A DNA stretch of 64,000 nt, taken from positions 271,304 through 335,303 of the forward strand of contig JAGBHU010000042.1 of the NCBI GenBank assembly GCA_017935345.1, given 5' to 3'. Within the stretch, counting starts at the first letter, position 1, and every line of letters begins with the position of its first letter. The position numbers were made by a program, and so were the translations under genes. Below are positions 1-9,234 of this stretch, one piece after another. The notes beneath the pieces are model-generated. The model ran no database searches and had not been told where the DNA came from. It saw only the letters and a list, made by a program, of their open reading frames with translations. This stretch comes from Coprococcus sp. GTDB taxonomy: Bacteria > Bacillota > Clostridia > Lachnospirales > Lachnospiraceae.

Positions 1-899
1 TTTTTGCTGCCGCCAAGTGGAAAGTAGACATAGCTTTTAAACCAACCGGATAACGTCATATGCCATCTGCGCCAGAATTCGGTAATACTTTTGGATTCAT
101 ATGGATAGTCGAAGTTCTTTGGAAAATGAAATCCAAGAATTTTTCCCATACCTACAGCCATATCGGAATAGCCTGAAAAATCAAAATAAATCTGTAAAGT
201 ATATGCAGCAATACCGAGCCATGCTGTTGCGACAGGAACGGTATTGAAGTCCATGACCTTTACGGTATCCCAAAGCGTTCCGATATTATTTGCAATCAGA
301 ACCTTCTTTCCAAGACCTGCTACAAATTGAAGAATACCGTCCCATATTGTATCAACGTCTATCCTTCTGTCTTCCAGTTCGTCTGCGATATCTTCATAAC
401 GAACGATAGGGCCTGCAACGATTTGTGGGAATAAGGTAACAAATGCTGCAAATGTAATCGGATTTTTCTGAACATTGATATTTCCACGATATAAATCAAT
501 GGTATAGGACATTGACTGGAATGTGAAAAAGCTGATACCGATGGGCAGCAGGGTTGTCGGGGCGCCATAGGCTGTTCCGAATATATGATTGATATTTTCT
601 ATAATAAAGCCGCTGTATTTGAAAAAACCCAGCAGGGACAGATTCATGATGACGGAAATGATAAGTGCTGCCTTTCTCATGGCAGGCTTGTGTCCGAATT
701 TGTAAATGACAAGTCCTGCAAAATAGTCAATCAGGGTTGAAGCAATCATTATAAACACATAGATTGGCTCACCCCATGCATAAAAGAAAAGTCCGCTTAT
801 CAGGATAAACAGATTCTTAAGCTGCTTTGGAATGATATAGTAAAGTATTAATACAATTGGTAAAAACAAAAATAAAAAGGTTAAGCTTGAAAAAACCAT
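1..899 (-). CDS. MBOAT-family membrane O-acyltransferase (partial)
   Basis: Membrane-bound O-acyltransferase of the AlgI/DltB/PatA type, which moves acyl (often acetyl) groups onto extracytoplasmic polysaccharide or wall polymers. The first 299 codons are present and the gene runs off the left edge. The reading starts MVFSSLTFLFLF, is rich in membrane segments, and carries the family landmarks LLPIGISFFTFQSMSY, LFPQIVAGPIVRYEDI and EFWRRWHMTLSGWFKSYV followed by YFPLGG; the usual later catalytic His lies beyond the edge. An in-frame TGA five codons upstream fixes the ATG at 899, although its ribosome site is weak. A near-consensus promoter lies about 65 bp upstream. The acceptor cannot be told from sequence; a partner SGNH or AlgJ-like protein would be expected to the left. 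Confidence 0.93.
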   Translation of the reverse strand, partial: MVFSSLTFLFLFLPIVLILYYIIPKQLKNLFILISGLFFYAWGEPIYVFIMIASTLIDYFAGLVIYKFGHKPAMRKAALIISVIMNLSLLGFFKYSGFIIENINHIFGTAYGAPTTLLPIGISFFTFQSMSYTIDLYRGNINVQKNPITFAAFVTLFPQIVAGPIVRYEDIADELEDRRIDVDTIWDGILQFVAGLGKKVLIANNIGTLWDTVKVMDFNTVPVATAWLGIAAYTLQIYFDFSGYSDMAVGMGKILGFHFPKNFDYPYESKSITEFWRRWHMTLSGWFKSYVYFPLGGSK

Positions 900-964
900 T
901 ATATACTCTGTTCAAGGTTGCTTATTATGAACAGTTCCCTCCATTTTTTACAAATTTCATGCTA

Positions 965-993
965 ATTATAAGAGCATGAAAGAATTGTGTCAA
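965..993 (-). promoter_or_regulatory. Sigma-A promoter for the MBOAT gene
   Basis: On the minus strand the sequence reads TTGACA, a 17-bp spacer, then TATAAT, a perfect match to the vegetative consensus. Transcription would start near 958 and give a leader of about 60 nt before the ATG at 899. Confidence 0.85.
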
Positions 994-1091
994 TGATATC
1001 AGTATTGCTAATTTGTAAGATTTTTTATTCAGCAAGGGGATAAAGTCACGAAATATTTTAATCGGTATTTGTATCGGAAGCTTTGTACCTG

Positions 1092-1120
1092 TTGCAAAGT
1101 TAAGAGATATGTGATATATT
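1092..1120 (+). promoter_or_regulatory. Promoter of the putative antitoxin RNA
   Basis: TTGCAA, a 17-bp spacer, then TATATT. It points right toward a roughly 120-nt segment with no plausible coding frame that ends in a terminator, so it most likely drives an antisense RNA. Confidence 0.7.
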
Positions 1121-1126
1121 GAGAAT

Positions 1127-1245
1127 ACAAAAAGAGCAACCGCCCATATGATGCCCTATGGGTACAAGGTGGGTTGACCTTGCGAAATATTAGTGACACA
1201 GAACAGCCACCCTATCACTCGGTCAAAGTTTCAAGGGTGGTTTTT
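1127..1245 (+). ncRNA. Putative antisense antitoxin RNA of a type I toxin-antitoxin pair
   Basis: A short transcript is predicted from the promoter at 1092-1120 to the terminator at 1207-1245 (CCACCCT/AGGGTGG stem followed by TTTTT). It has no start codon with a ribosome site. It converges on the small membrane toxin at 1259-1369 and would pair with the 3' part of the toxin mRNA as far as that message reads leftward; hairpins in this segment could also end the toxin message (for example GCCCTAT region near 1141-1160 followed by a T run on the minus strand). The arrangement matches convergent type I systems such as txpA/ratA. The RNA itself is inferred. Confidence 0.6.
1207..1245 (+). terminator. 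Terminator of the antisense RNA
   Basis: Stem CCACCCT (1207-1213) with AGGGTGG (1234-1240), followed by five T. Confidence 0.75.
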
Positions 1246-1258
1246 CTATGCTAAAACA

Positions 1259-1369
1259 TTAGTGACAAATCAAGTAAATGAATGTCAGCAATGCTAAAAT
1301 GAACATACCGAAAGACATAAGGTCTTTGAAGTCAAATAATTTCTTATTGTGCTTCTTTTTCCTGTTCAT
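1259..1369 (-). CDS. Small hydrophobic holin-like type I toxin (36 aa)
   Basis: A 36-residue peptide starting MNRKKKHNKK, then LFDFKDLMSFGMFILALLTF and a short tail IYLICH. The strongly basic N-terminus with one membrane span is the pattern of the 'putative holin-like toxin' peptides common in Bacilli and Clostridia, which act in the inner membrane. A strong ribosome site, GGGGGTGATGCT, stands just before the ATG at 1369. The gene is convergent with a predicted antisense RNA at 1127-1245, which supports a type I toxin-antitoxin module. It is too short for usual gene callers. The closest relatives are assigned here from general family pattern, not by search. Confidence 0.75.
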   Translation of the reverse strand: MNRKKKHNKKLFDFKDLMSFGMFILALLTFIYLICH

Positions 1370-1510
1370 AGCATCACCCCCATCCTATGTAGAATAGAGG
1401 TCAACGCACCCTGTAACACGATTGCTCCATAAAAAGATATTAGCATATGTTGTAAAAAGAGAGAAATAAAATAATTATAAAATAAAGTATCCATTGGTGA
1501 AAAATACATC

Positions 1511-1539
1511 TTGACAAATTAACAAAAAGAGTTCATTAT
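1511..1539 (+). promoter_or_regulatory. Promoter of the trp operon
   Basis: TTGACA, a 17-bp spacer, then CATTAT, placed about 25 bp before the first T-box helix. Transcription would start near 1546. Confidence 0.65.
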
Positions 1540-1563
1540 TTACTCATATTAAAAAAACCGATG

Positions 1564-1817
1564 AACAAGAGGAGTAGTTGGTAAAGAACATGCACAGAGA
1601 GCTGCAGGCGGTGGGATTGCAGCGATGGGATTATCAATGAATGGACTTGTGAGGGCGAACCGAAAAGCAGAAGCCAAGTAGGGGAGACGGAGACCTACCG
1701 TTACAGAAGGTACATATATGAATGTATATGTGTGAGTGCATCAGAGATGATGAATTTTAGGTGGCACCGCAGGAGTTGATATCTTGTCCTAATGATAGTT
1801 TAGGATGAGATTTTTTT
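1564..1817 (+). promoter_or_regulatory. Tryptophan T-box leader
   Basis: A tRNA-sensing leader that lets trp transcription continue when uncharged tRNA-Trp accumulates. Visible parts in order: the AGAGAG segment of Stem I near 1597; the specifier loop GAATGGAC with the TGG codon at 1642-1644; the GGGCGAACC motif near 1653-1661; the T-box TGGCACCGC at 1762-1770, which pairs with the tRNA 3' end; and a terminator at 1782-1817. The specifier identity fits the six trp genes that follow. Confidence 0.93.
1782..1817 (+). terminator. Attenuator terminator of the trp T-box
   Basis: The stem TCTTGTCCTAA pairs imperfectly with TTTAGGATGAGA and is followed by seven T. It competes with the antiterminator formed by the T-box sequence. 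Confidence 0.85.
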
Positions 1818-1953
1818 ATTTCCAGAAGAAATAGAAATCAAATCCGGCAGGTGCCTTTTTCACGTATATACAAAGTTTTTAACTGCATACACAGAGGAGG
1901 ATTTATAAATTTTCTTTGTGTGGTGGATTCAGTATCAGAAAGGAGCAGACAGA

Positions 1954-3429
1954 ATGATTAAACCAACATTAGAAGAAGCAAAAGCATATGCGGCGGCAGG
2001 CTATAAGATGGTTCCTGTATGTTATGAAATGTTGTCCGATATCATAACACCCATCCAACTGCTTACAAAACTGAAAGCGGCAGATGAGCATTGCTACATA
2101 TTAGAAAGTGTAGAAAATCAGGAGCTGTGGGGCAGATATACTTTTCTTGGATATCATCCGAAGTTTGATGTAACCTGCATGAATGGTCATATCGTACTGA
2201 AGGATGTAAATGGAACTGTTATAAAAGAAGCAGATGGAATTCATCCTGAAGTGTTCATAAGAGACATTCTGAAGGACTACAAGAGTCCAAAAATAGAGGG
2301 ACTTCCATCCTTTACAGGTGGATTGGTAGGATATTTTTCCTATGATTACATTAAGTACAGCGAAAAAAAGCTGGTGCTTGATGCAGAAGATGATGAGAAT
2401 TTTCAGGATTTGGATTTAATGCTTTTTGATAAGGTAATTGCATTTGATAATTTTAAATCAAAGCTCGTGCTTGTGGCAAATGCAGATACATCGGATATGG
2501 AAGCCGGATATCAGAAGGCGCTGACGGATATAGAAGAAATGAAGCAGCTCATACTTGAGGGTACATCAGCCGAAATTCCGAGACCGAAGCTTAAGACGGA
2601 ATTTAAGCCGCTGTTTCACAAAGAGCAGTATTGCAGCATGGTTGAGAAGGCAAAGAAATATATATATGAAGGAGATATATTTCAGGTGGTTCTTTCAAAC
2701 AGACTTGAGGCTGAAATGGAAGGCTCACTGTTTCATACATACAGGGTATTGCGGAGTACAAATCCTTCGCCATATATGTTCTATTTCAGTGGCGATACAA
2801 TCGAAGTAGCAGGTGCTTCGCCTGAAACGCTTGTGAAGCTGGAAAACGGAATCCTTCATACCTTTCCACTTGCAGGTACCAGACCGCGCGGTAAGACAAA
2901 GGAAGAGGATACGAAGCTTGAAGCGAGTCTGCTTGTCGATGAAAAGGAGCTTGCCGAGCATAATATGCTGGTTGACCTCGGCAGAAATGACCTTGGAAAA
3001 ATAAGCCGTTTCGGAACGGTTGAAGTGGAGCAATATATGCGGATTCAGAGATATTCTCATGTAATGCATATCGGTTCTACTGTGCGGGGAGAAATCGACA
3101 CCAAGAGGTATGATGAGCTTTCCGCAATAGATGCGGTACTTCCTGCGGGAACATTGTCAGGTGCACCGAAGCTGAGAGCATGTGAAATCATCAATGAGCT
3201 GGAAAATAATAAACGTGGTATCTATGGCGGGGCAATCGGCTATATCGATTTTGCAGGAAATATGGATACCTGCATTGCAATTCGTATCGCATATAAAAAA
3301 GATAATAAGGTGTTTGTACGATCAGGTGCAGGAATTGTTGCAGACAGTATTCCTGAAAATGAGTTTCATGAGTGTATCAACAAGGCAAAGGCAGTAACAA
3401 CGGCTCTTGCAGCAAGTCAGGAGGTGTAG
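1954..3429 (+). CDS. trpE: Anthranilate synthase component I
   Basis: Converts chorismate plus glutamine-derived ammonia to anthranilate, the first committed step to tryptophan. At 491 residues it has the usual length. The start is the ATG at 1954, eight bases after AAAGGAG, rather than an upstream alternative. The N-terminal ILESVE segment matches the LLES-type tryptophan feedback site, so the enzyme is probably inhibited by tryptophan. The catalytic domain shows EGDIFQVVLSNR, the segment FPLAGTRPRGKT, HNMLVDLGRNDLGKI and AVLPAGTLSGAPKLRACEII. It is first in trpEGDCBA and partners TrpG, which begins five bases after its stop. Confidence 0.97.
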   Translation: MIKPTLEEAKAYAAAGYKMVPVCYEMLSDIITPIQLLTKLKAADEHCYILESVENQELWGRYTFLGYHPKFDVTCMNGHIVLKDVNGTVIKEADGIHPEVFIRDILKDYKSPKIEGLPSFTGGLVGYFSYDYIKYSEKKLVLDAEDDENFQDLDLMLFDKVIAFDNFKSKLVLVANADTSDMEAGYQKALTDIEEMKQLILEGTSAEIPRPKLKTEFKPLFHKEQYCSMVEKAKKYIYEGDIFQVVLSNRLEAEMEGSLFHTYRVLRSTNPSPYMFYFSGDTIEVAGASPETLVKLENGILHTFPLAGTRPRGKTKEEDTKLEASLLVDEKELAEHNMLVDLGRNDLGKISRFGTVEVEQYMRIQRYSHVMHIGSTVRGEIDTKRYDELSAIDAVLPAGTLSGAPKLRACEIINELENNKRGIYGGAIGYIDFAGNMDTCIAIRIAYKKDNKVFVRSGAGIVADSIPENEFHECINKAKAVTTALAASQEV

Positions 3430-3434
3430 AACGA

Positions 3435-3998
3435 ATGACAATATTAATCGATAATTATGACAGCTTTTCCTACAATCTTTTTCAACTTGTAGGAATGATC
3501 AATCCTGATATCAAGGTAATCAGAAATGATGCGTATACCTGTGAAGAGATAGAAGCCATGAAGCCTGACCATATCATTATATCACCGGGGCCGGGCAGAC
3601 CGTCAGATGCCGGAATGTGTGAAGAGGCTGTAAGATATTTTGCAGGGAAGGTGCCTATTCTTGGTGTATGTCTGGGGCATCAGGCTATCTGTGAGGTATT
3701 TGGAGCGACAATAACATATGCAGGACAGCTGATGCATGGAAAGATGTCAGTTGCGGATATTGATACGGACTGTAAGCTGTTTGAAGGCTTAGAGAAAAAA
3801 ATAGAAGTAGCGAGGTATCATTCTCTTGCGGCCTCCAATGAGAATTTCCCGGAATGTCTTTCTGTGACGGCTCGGACTGAGGATGGGGAAATCATGGCGG
3901 TAAAGCATAAAGATTATGAAATCTATGGAGTGCAGTTTCATCCGGAGTCTATTCTCACTCCTGATGGAAATATCATATTAAGAAATTTTTTAAGCTGA
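3435..3998 (+). CDS. trpG: Anthranilate synthase glutamine amidotransferase component
   Basis: Class I glutamine amidotransferase (187 aa) that supplies ammonia to TrpE. The nucleophile Cys lies in LGVCLGHQAI and the His-Glu pair in VQFHPES. The start ATG at 3435 has its GGAGG inside the last codons of trpE, so the two are probably translationally coupled. TrpG may also serve folate synthesis (PabA role) if no pabA exists elsewhere; the window does not decide this. Confidence 0.97.
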   Translation: MTILIDNYDSFSYNLFQLVGMINPDIKVIRNDAYTCEEIEAMKPDHIIISPGPGRPSDAGMCEEAVRYFAGKVPILGVCLGHQAICEVFGATITYAGQLMHGKMSVADIDTDCKLFEGLEKKIEVARYHSLAASNENFPECLSVTARTEDGEIMAVKHKDYEIYGVQFHPESILTPDGNIILRNFLS

Positions 3999-4059
3999 CC
4001 AAATCGGATGTCAGGTGCGATAACTAAAATATATTTAATAGGAAAAGGAGAAAAACATT

Positions 4060-5073
4060 ATGATTACAAATGCATTAAAGGAAATAGTAAATGGACAGAA
4101 TCTTACATATGCTGAAGCATATGCATGTATGGATGAAATATTCAGCGGTGAGGTTTCAGAAGCGGTAACGGCAGGATATCTGACAGCGCTTCATATGAAG
4201 GGTGAATCAATAGATGAGATAACGGCAAGTGCAAATGGCATGAGAAGTCATGCAGAGAAGCTTCCTTGTGATAGCTCACAGGTACTTGAGATAGTAGGTA
4301 CAGGAGGTGATTGTGCAAATTCCTTTAATATCTCTACTACAAGTGCTATGGTGGCAGCAGCAGCAGGAATTCCTATTGCAAAGCATGGAAACAGAGGGGT
4401 ATCCAGTAAAAGCGGTGCGGCTGATGTACTTGAGTCACTTGGTGTCAATATTACGATTTCGCCTGAGAAGATGGGTGAGGTGTTAAAAGAATGTAATATG
4501 AGCTTTATGTTTGCACAGGTATATCACAAGGCTATGAAATATGTTGCGCCTGTTCGTAAGGCACTCGGTATACCGACAGTATTTAATATTCTTGGCCCTC
4601 TTACGAATCCTGCATGCGCCGAAATGCAGATACTTGGTGTATATAAGGAAGAATTGGTGGATCAGATGGCACCCGTCTTGGCAGGCCTTGGTGTCAAGAA
4701 AGGCTTGGTGGTATACGGACAGGATTGTCTTGATGAGATTTCCATGAGTGCACCGACAACGGTATGTGAGATTGACAATGGTAAGTTTAAGAAATATGTG
4801 ATAGAGCCGGAAGACTTCGGATTTGAGAAATGCAGTAAAGAAGAGCTGGTAGGAGGTGATCCTGCTGAAAACGCAGCGATTACAAAGGCTATTCTAAACG
4901 GAGAGGAAAAGGGTGCAAAGAGAAATGCGGTTGTTCTGAATGCAGCAGCCTGCATTTATGTAGCAGGCAAGGCTGAGTCTATGAAGGATGCCGTTGCCGT
5001 TGCAGAGGAAATGATAGACAGCGGTAAGGCAATGGAGGTACTTCATAAATTTGTGGAACTGACAAATAAGTAA
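4060..5073 (+). CDS. trpD: Anthranilate phosphoribosyltransferase
   Basis: Attaches phosphoribose from PRPP to anthranilate. The 337-residue length is normal. The PRPP-binding GTGGD motif (VGTGGDCANSFNISTT) and the KHGNRGVSSKSGAAD anthranilate/PRPP loop are intact. The start follows AAAAGGAG. It sits 61 bp after trpG with no terminator between them. Confidence 0.97.
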   Translation: MITNALKEIVNGQNLTYAEAYACMDEIFSGEVSEAVTAGYLTALHMKGESIDEITASANGMRSHAEKLPCDSSQVLEIVGTGGDCANSFNISTTSAMVAAAAGIPIAKHGNRGVSSKSGAADVLESLGVNITISPEKMGEVLKECNMSFMFAQVYHKAMKYVAPVRKALGIPTVFNILGPLTNPACAEMQILGVYKEELVDQMAPVLAGLGVKKGLVVYGQDCLDEISMSAPTTVCEIDNGKFKKYVIEPEDFGFEKCSKEELVGGDPAENAAITKAILNGEEKGAKRNAVVLNAAACIYVAGKAESMKDAVAVAEEMIDSGKAMEVLHKFVELTNK

Positions 5074-5146
5074 AAAACGATTACTATAAAGAACAGGAGA
5101 ATCGGGGTATTAATAAAAAGAGTTAATACTTCCGTGTGGATGAAAT

Positions 5147-6010
5147 ATGGCAGCAGATATATTAGAAAGAATAGCCGCTGACAAGAGAATTCAGGTAGAA
5201 GAAGAGAAAAAACAGATTTCCCTTGCAGAGATGAAACAGAGAGCATATCATACAAAAGGGAAATTGCCTGATTTCATATTTGAAGAAACCTTAAAAAAGG
5301 ATGGAATATCCTTTATATGTGAGGTCAAAAAGGCATCGCCTTCAAAGGGTGTCATCGCAGAGAATTTTCCATATGTGGATATTGCGAAGGAGTATGAGGC
5401 GGCAGGTGCAGACTGTTTGTCGGTACTGACTGAACCAAAATATTTTCAAGGTTCGGACAGATATTTGCAGGAAATAAGACAGGCTGTAAAGATACCGATA
5501 CTGCGTAAGGATTTTACCGTTGATGTATATCAGATATATCAGGCGAAGGTTATCGGTGCAAATGCAGTCTTGCTGATATGTGCATTGCTCGATGTGGATT
5601 TTATGAAGGAATGCATAGGTATTTGTAATGAGCTGGGACTTTCCGCACTTGTTGAAGCACATGACGAGCAGGAAATCAAGATGGCACTTGATGCAGGAGC
5701 AAGGGTAATCGGTGTAAATAACCGTAACCTGAAAGATTTTACGGTGGATATCATGAACAGCGTAAAACTTCGTAAACTGATACCGAAGGAGACGTATGCA
5801 TGGGACAAGGCAACAGGAAAAACGGCATTAGATAAGGTGAGCGGACTGCCTGTTACTACAAAAATGGTGTATGTTTCCGAAAGCGGTATTAAGACGGCAG
5901 AGGATATAGCACGTCTTAAGAATAATGGTACGGATGCAGTGTTAATCGGCGAAACATTTATGAGAAGTCCTGATAAAAAAGCGATGCTGAACCATTTAAG
6001 AGGCGAATAG
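5147..6010 (+). CDS. trpC: Indole-3-glycerol-phosphate synthase
   Basis: Closes the indole ring to give indole-3-glycerol phosphate. TIM-barrel signatures are present: CEVKKASPSKG with the catalytic Lys, the LRKDF segment, EAHDEQE, VNNRNLKDF and VSESGI. At 287 residues it is about 25 longer than usual; the extra piece lies between LIPKE and VYVSESGI, including DKATGKTALDKVSG. The ATG at 5147 has only a weak ribosome site and a small hairpin (GTATTAA/TTAATAC) lies just before it. The gene is not fused to TrpF. Confidence 0.95.
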   Translation: MAADILERIAADKRIQVEEEKKQISLAEMKQRAYHTKGKLPDFIFEETLKKDGISFICEVKKASPSKGVIAENFPYVDIAKEYEAAGADCLSVLTEPKYFQGSDRYLQEIRQAVKIPILRKDFTVDVYQIYQAKVIGANAVLLICALLDVDFMKECIGICNELGLSALVEAHDEQEIKMALDAGARVIGVNNRNLKDFTVDIMNSVKLRKLIPKETYAWDKATGKTALDKVSGLPVTTKMVYVSESGIKTAEDIARLKNNGTDAVLIGETFMRSPDKKAMLNHLRGE

Positions 6011-6041
6011 AAAGTAGTCATATTATAAGGAGGATAAAAGA

Positions 6042-7226
6042 ATGTCAAAGGGACGTTTTGGTATTCACGGTGGACAATATATTCCTGAAACGCTGATGAA
6101 TGCAATGCTGGAGCTGGAAGAAGCTTATAAAAAATATAAAGATGATCCGGAGTTCAACAGGGAACTGACAGAGATGTATAATGAATATGCAGGAAGACCG
6201 AGCAGACTTTATTATGCGGAGAGAATGACAAAGGATTTGGGAGGAGCAAAGATTTATCTCAAGAGAGAGGATTTAAACCATACAGGTTCTCATAAGATCA
6301 ATAATGTTATCGGACAGATGCTTCTTGCAAAACGTATGGGCAAGACAAGAGTGATAGCCGAGACGGGAGCAGGCCAGCATGGAGTTGCAACAGCAACGGT
6401 TGCAGCCATGATGGGAATGGAATGTGAAATTTATATGGGTAAGGAAGACACAATACGTCAGGCACTCAATGTATATCGAATGAGACTTCTTGGAGCCAAG
6501 GTACATCCTGTTGAATCGGGAACGGCAACACTGAAGGATGCCGTGTCGGAGACCTTCAGGGAGTGGACAAATCGTATCGATGATACCCATTATGTAATAG
6601 GCTCGGTTATGGGGCCATATCCGTTTCCGGAGATGGTAAGAGATTTTCAGTCTGTAATCAGTAAGGAAATCAAGGCACAGATGATGGAGAAGGAGGGCAG
6701 ACTTCCTGATGTGGTTATGGCTTGTGTAGGAGGCGGCTCAAATGCCATGGGAGCATTTTACAATTTTATTCAGGATGAAAGTGTAAGACTTATCGGCTGT
6801 GAGGCAGCAGGAAGAGGAATTGATACATTTGAAACAGCAGCAACCATGAATACGGGCAGACTGGGAATCTTTCATGGTATGAAGTCCTATTTCTGTCAGG
6901 ATGAATTTGGTCAAATCGCACCTGTTTATTCGATATCAGCAGGTCTTGATTATCCGGGTATCGGACCGGAGCATGCATACCTTCACGATATAGGTCGTGC
7001 GGAATATGTGGCTATTACAGATGACGAGGCAGTTGATGCATTTGAATATTTGTCAAAAATAGAGGGAATTATCCCTGCCATTGAAAGCGCTCATGCAGTT
7101 GCTTATGCCATGAAGCTCGCTCCGACGATGGACAAGAATAAAATAATTGTAATCAATATTTCAGGTCGTGGTGATAAAGATGTAGCTGCTATCGCAAGAT
7201 ACAGAGGGGAGGATTTACATGAGTAA
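6042..7226 (+). CDS. trpB: Tryptophan synthase beta chain
   Basis: PLP enzyme that joins indole to serine (394 aa). The PLP lysine lies in [12 protein letters not shown] and the phosphate loop is [25 protein letters not shown] is the conserved substrate segment. The start follows AAGGAGG. Its end overlaps the trpA start by eight bases, which usually means translational coupling of the complex partners. It resembles the canonical TrpB1 type. Confidence 0.97.
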   Translation: MSKGRFGIHGGQYIPETLMNAMLELEEAYKKYKDDPEFNRELTEMYNEYAGRPSRLYYAERMTKDLGGAKIYLKREDLNHTGSHKINNVIGQMLLAKRMGKTRVIAETGAGQHGVATATVAAMMGMECEIYMGKEDTIRQALNVYRMRLLGAKVHPVESGTATLKDAVSETFREWTNRIDDTHYVIGSVMGPYPFPEMVRDFQSVISKEIKAQMMEKEGRLPDVVMACVGGGSNAMGAFYNFIQDESVRLIGCEAAGRGIDTFETAATMNTGRLGIFHGMKSYFCQDEFGQIAPVYSISAGLDYPGIGPEHAYLHDIGRAEYVAITDDEAVDAFEYLSKIEGIIPAIESAHAVAYAMKLAPTMDKNKIIVINISGRGDKDVAAIARYRGEDLHE

Positions 7227-7989
7227 CATATCAAAAGCATTTGAAAACGGAAAAGCATTTATTCCATTTATAACATGTGGTGACCCGTCACTTGAAGTTA
7301 CGGAGGAAATCGTGTATGCCATGGAAGAGGCTGGTGCAGATTTGATTGAACTGGGTATTCCTTTTTCAGACCCGACAGCCGAAGGCCCTGTTATTCAGGA
7401 GGCGAATATCAGAGCTTTGTCAGGTGGTGTCACGACAGAAAAGGTATTTGATTTGGTCAGAAAGCTTCGTAAGAAGGTGACGATACCAATGGTATTTATG
7501 ACTTATGCAAATGTGGTATTTTCTTATGGTTCAGAGAAATTTATCAGTATTTGTAAAGAGATAGGAATAGACGGTCTGATTCTTCCTGATATACCATTTG
7601 AGGAGAAAGAAGAATTTGAAGGAATATGTAAGAAATATGGCCTTGACCTTATATCGCTGATTGCACCAACCTCTCATGAGCGGATTAGTATGATAGCGAA
7701 AGAGGCAAATGGTTTTGTATATTGTGTATCTTCTCTTGGTGTTACAGGTACAAGAACGGAGATTACGACGGATATTGGTGCAATGATTAAGCTGGTTAAG
7801 GATGTTAAGGATATTCCATGTGCCGTAGGCTTTGGCATATCGACTCCTGAGCAGGCAAAGCATATGGCAGAGAAAGCGGATGGTGTAATTGTCGGTTCTG
7901 CCATTATAAAAATCTGTGCGAAGTACGGCAGGGACTGTATTCCGTATGTTAAGGAATATGTGAAGAGCATGAAGGATGCAATTCGGTAA
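7219..7989 (+). CDS. trpA: Tryptophan synthase alpha chain
   Basis: Splits indole-3-glycerol phosphate to indole for TrpB (256 aa). The catalytic Glu is in [16 protein letters not shown] and the catalytic Asp in [10 protein letters not shown]; the phosphate-binding GFGIS segment is present. It starts inside the trpB end (GAGTAA overlap) and is the last gene before the operon terminator. Confidence 0.97.
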   Translation: MSNISKAFENGKAFIPFITCGDPSLEVTEEIVYAMEEAGADLIELGIPFSDPTAEGPVIQEANIRALSGGVTTEKVFDLVRKLRKKVTIPMVFMTYANVVFSYGSEKFISICKEIGIDGLILPDIPFEEKEEFEGICKKYGLDLISLIAPTSHERISMIAKEANGFVYCVSSLGVTGTRTEITTDIGAMIKLVKDVKDIPCAVGFGISTPEQAKHMAEKADGVIVGSAIIKICAKYGRDCIPYVKEYVKSMKDAIR

Positions 7990-7998
7990 TTTAGAAAA

Positions 7999-8027
7999 GA
8001 AGCCATTTTTTTCGTGGCTTCTTTTTT
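7999..8027 (+). terminator. Terminator of the trp operon
   Basis: GAAGCCA and TGGCTTC form the stem, followed by six T. Confidence 0.9.
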
Positions 8028-8264
8028 ATTTGCCATGTATTTAGAAGAGATATCAGATGCAGATATTACAGATAGTGGTTGTCTGTAAAGCCATACTATT
8101 TCATATAAATGATAAATATTAGATAATAAATAGATAAATCTTAGAAGAAACTTCTTTTTTGAATTGAATTATGGAAGAAAATTGGTTATCATATAAATAT
8201 GCTTTTAATGTGGGAAAAAAGACAAATTTGTATATAGATAATGCAAAAGAAATGGAGTTGTTGT

Positions 8265-9230
8265 ATGAGTTTTATATTTTCGTCGTTAGATAGAAAATCC
8301 AATGAGGAACAAGTACAATTTGATAATAGAATTTCCAGATTACTTCCGGTTCTTGCCGGACGTGTGTATTTTGATATAAGAAATTATGACAATGCTACAG
8401 GCGAATTGAATGTATATGTAGAGTGGGATGATGAGCTTATGGACAAGCTTCATTACAGGTTATCATCCGGTGGATATTATGTGAAAGCAACCATAAAGCA
8501 GGCATACGAATTTCATGAGCTAAAAACCGGGCTTCCTGTTTATATGAAACTGATTTCAAGAGAAGGCAGGATATATCCATATAGAACATATACAATGGCA
8601 TTTGGAAGACCATATAGTATAGAATTTGGCGGAGGTATGCTGATACCGTTTGAAGACAGATATGAAGAGCTTGGGTGTGCGGCAGCAGAGAAGCTGAAAG
8701 CACAAGTCCAAGGATGCAGCCGGAAAATAAGCTTAAACGGCAGCCAGAGAATATGTTTCAATGGCAGTCAGCAGATTGGATTGTTCGGCAGTCAAAGCAG
8801 ATATTTATTCGGTAGCCAGCAAGGCTATTTATTTGGCAGTCAAGGCAGATATTTATTCGGCAGCCAGCGGAGCTATTTGCTTGGCAGTCAGAGCAGATAT
8901 TTATTCGGCAGCCAGCGGGGTTATTTGCTTGGCAGTCAGAGCAGATTCATATTCGGCAGCCAGCGGGGTTATTGGCTTGGCAGTCAAAGCAGATTCATAT
9001 TCGGCAGTCAGAGCAGATATTTATTCGGCAGCCAGCCACATTTTATGATTGTGGGTTCGCAGCAGGTGGCAGCAGATGAACCAAAATATAATGGAGTATT
9101 TCCGATGGAGACTGTTACAGAGTATTGGTCATTTATGCCGCCGGAATGGCAGATTATAAACAATGCAAGAAGACCTGTAGAAAAGAAGGGTGGAAATGCC
9201 AGATTTGGATATGGGCTTGATTTAATATAA
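8265..9230 (+). CDS. Unknown protein with GSQ octapeptide repeats
   Basis: Not recognised. The 321-residue reading uses the ATG at 8265, eight bases after GGAG, in preference to an ATG at 8241 with no ribosome site. The first 150 residues look like a folded domain (FDIRNYDNATGELNVYVEWD, then a region rich in Tyr and Gly). From about residue 158 to 266 the tripeptide GSQ recurs 14 times, nearly always every eight residues, with pairs such as SRYLFGSQ, RGYLLGSQ and SRFIFGSQ. A C-terminal domain of about 55 residues follows. There is no signal peptide or membrane span, so it is probably cytoplasmic. It is the first gene of a four-gene run with a glycosyltransferase-like protein and a GtrA-type protein, hinting at a glycan or surface role. 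Confidence 0.85.
   Translation: MSFIFSSLDRKSNEEQVQFDNRISRLLPVLAGRVYFDIRNYDNATGELNVYVEWDDELMDKLHYRLSSGGYYVKATIKQAYEFHELKTGLPVYMKLISREGRIYPYRTYTMAFGRPYSIEFGGGMLIPFEDRYEELGCAAAEKLKAQVQGCSRKISLNGSQRICFNGSQQIGLFGSQSRYLFGSQQGYLFGSQGRYLFGSQRSYLLGSQSRYLFGSQRGYLLGSQSRFIFGSQRGYWLGSQSRFIFGSQSRYLFGSQPHFMIVGSQQVAADEPKYNGVFPMETVTEYWSFMPPEWQIINNARRPVEKKGGNARFGYGLDLI
8739..9062 (+). repeat. 24-bp coding tandem repeat (GSQ octapeptides)
   Basis: About 13 imperfect tandem units of 24 bp, typified by ggcagtcaaagcagatattt. They are in frame inside the unknown gene at 8265-9230. Units alternate between two versions (SRY-type and RGY-type), suggesting expansion of 48-bp pairs, and copy number may vary among strains. 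Confidence 0.9.
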
Positions 9231-9234
9231 GGGA

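Noticed and set aside
5539..6105. 188-codon minus-strand frame
   Set aside because: Antisense to trpC and the start of trpB, which have intact motifs.
8739..9062. CRISPR-like periodic 24-bp repeats
   Set aside because: The repeats are contiguous, in frame and translate to GSQ octapeptides; there are no unique spacers or cas genes.
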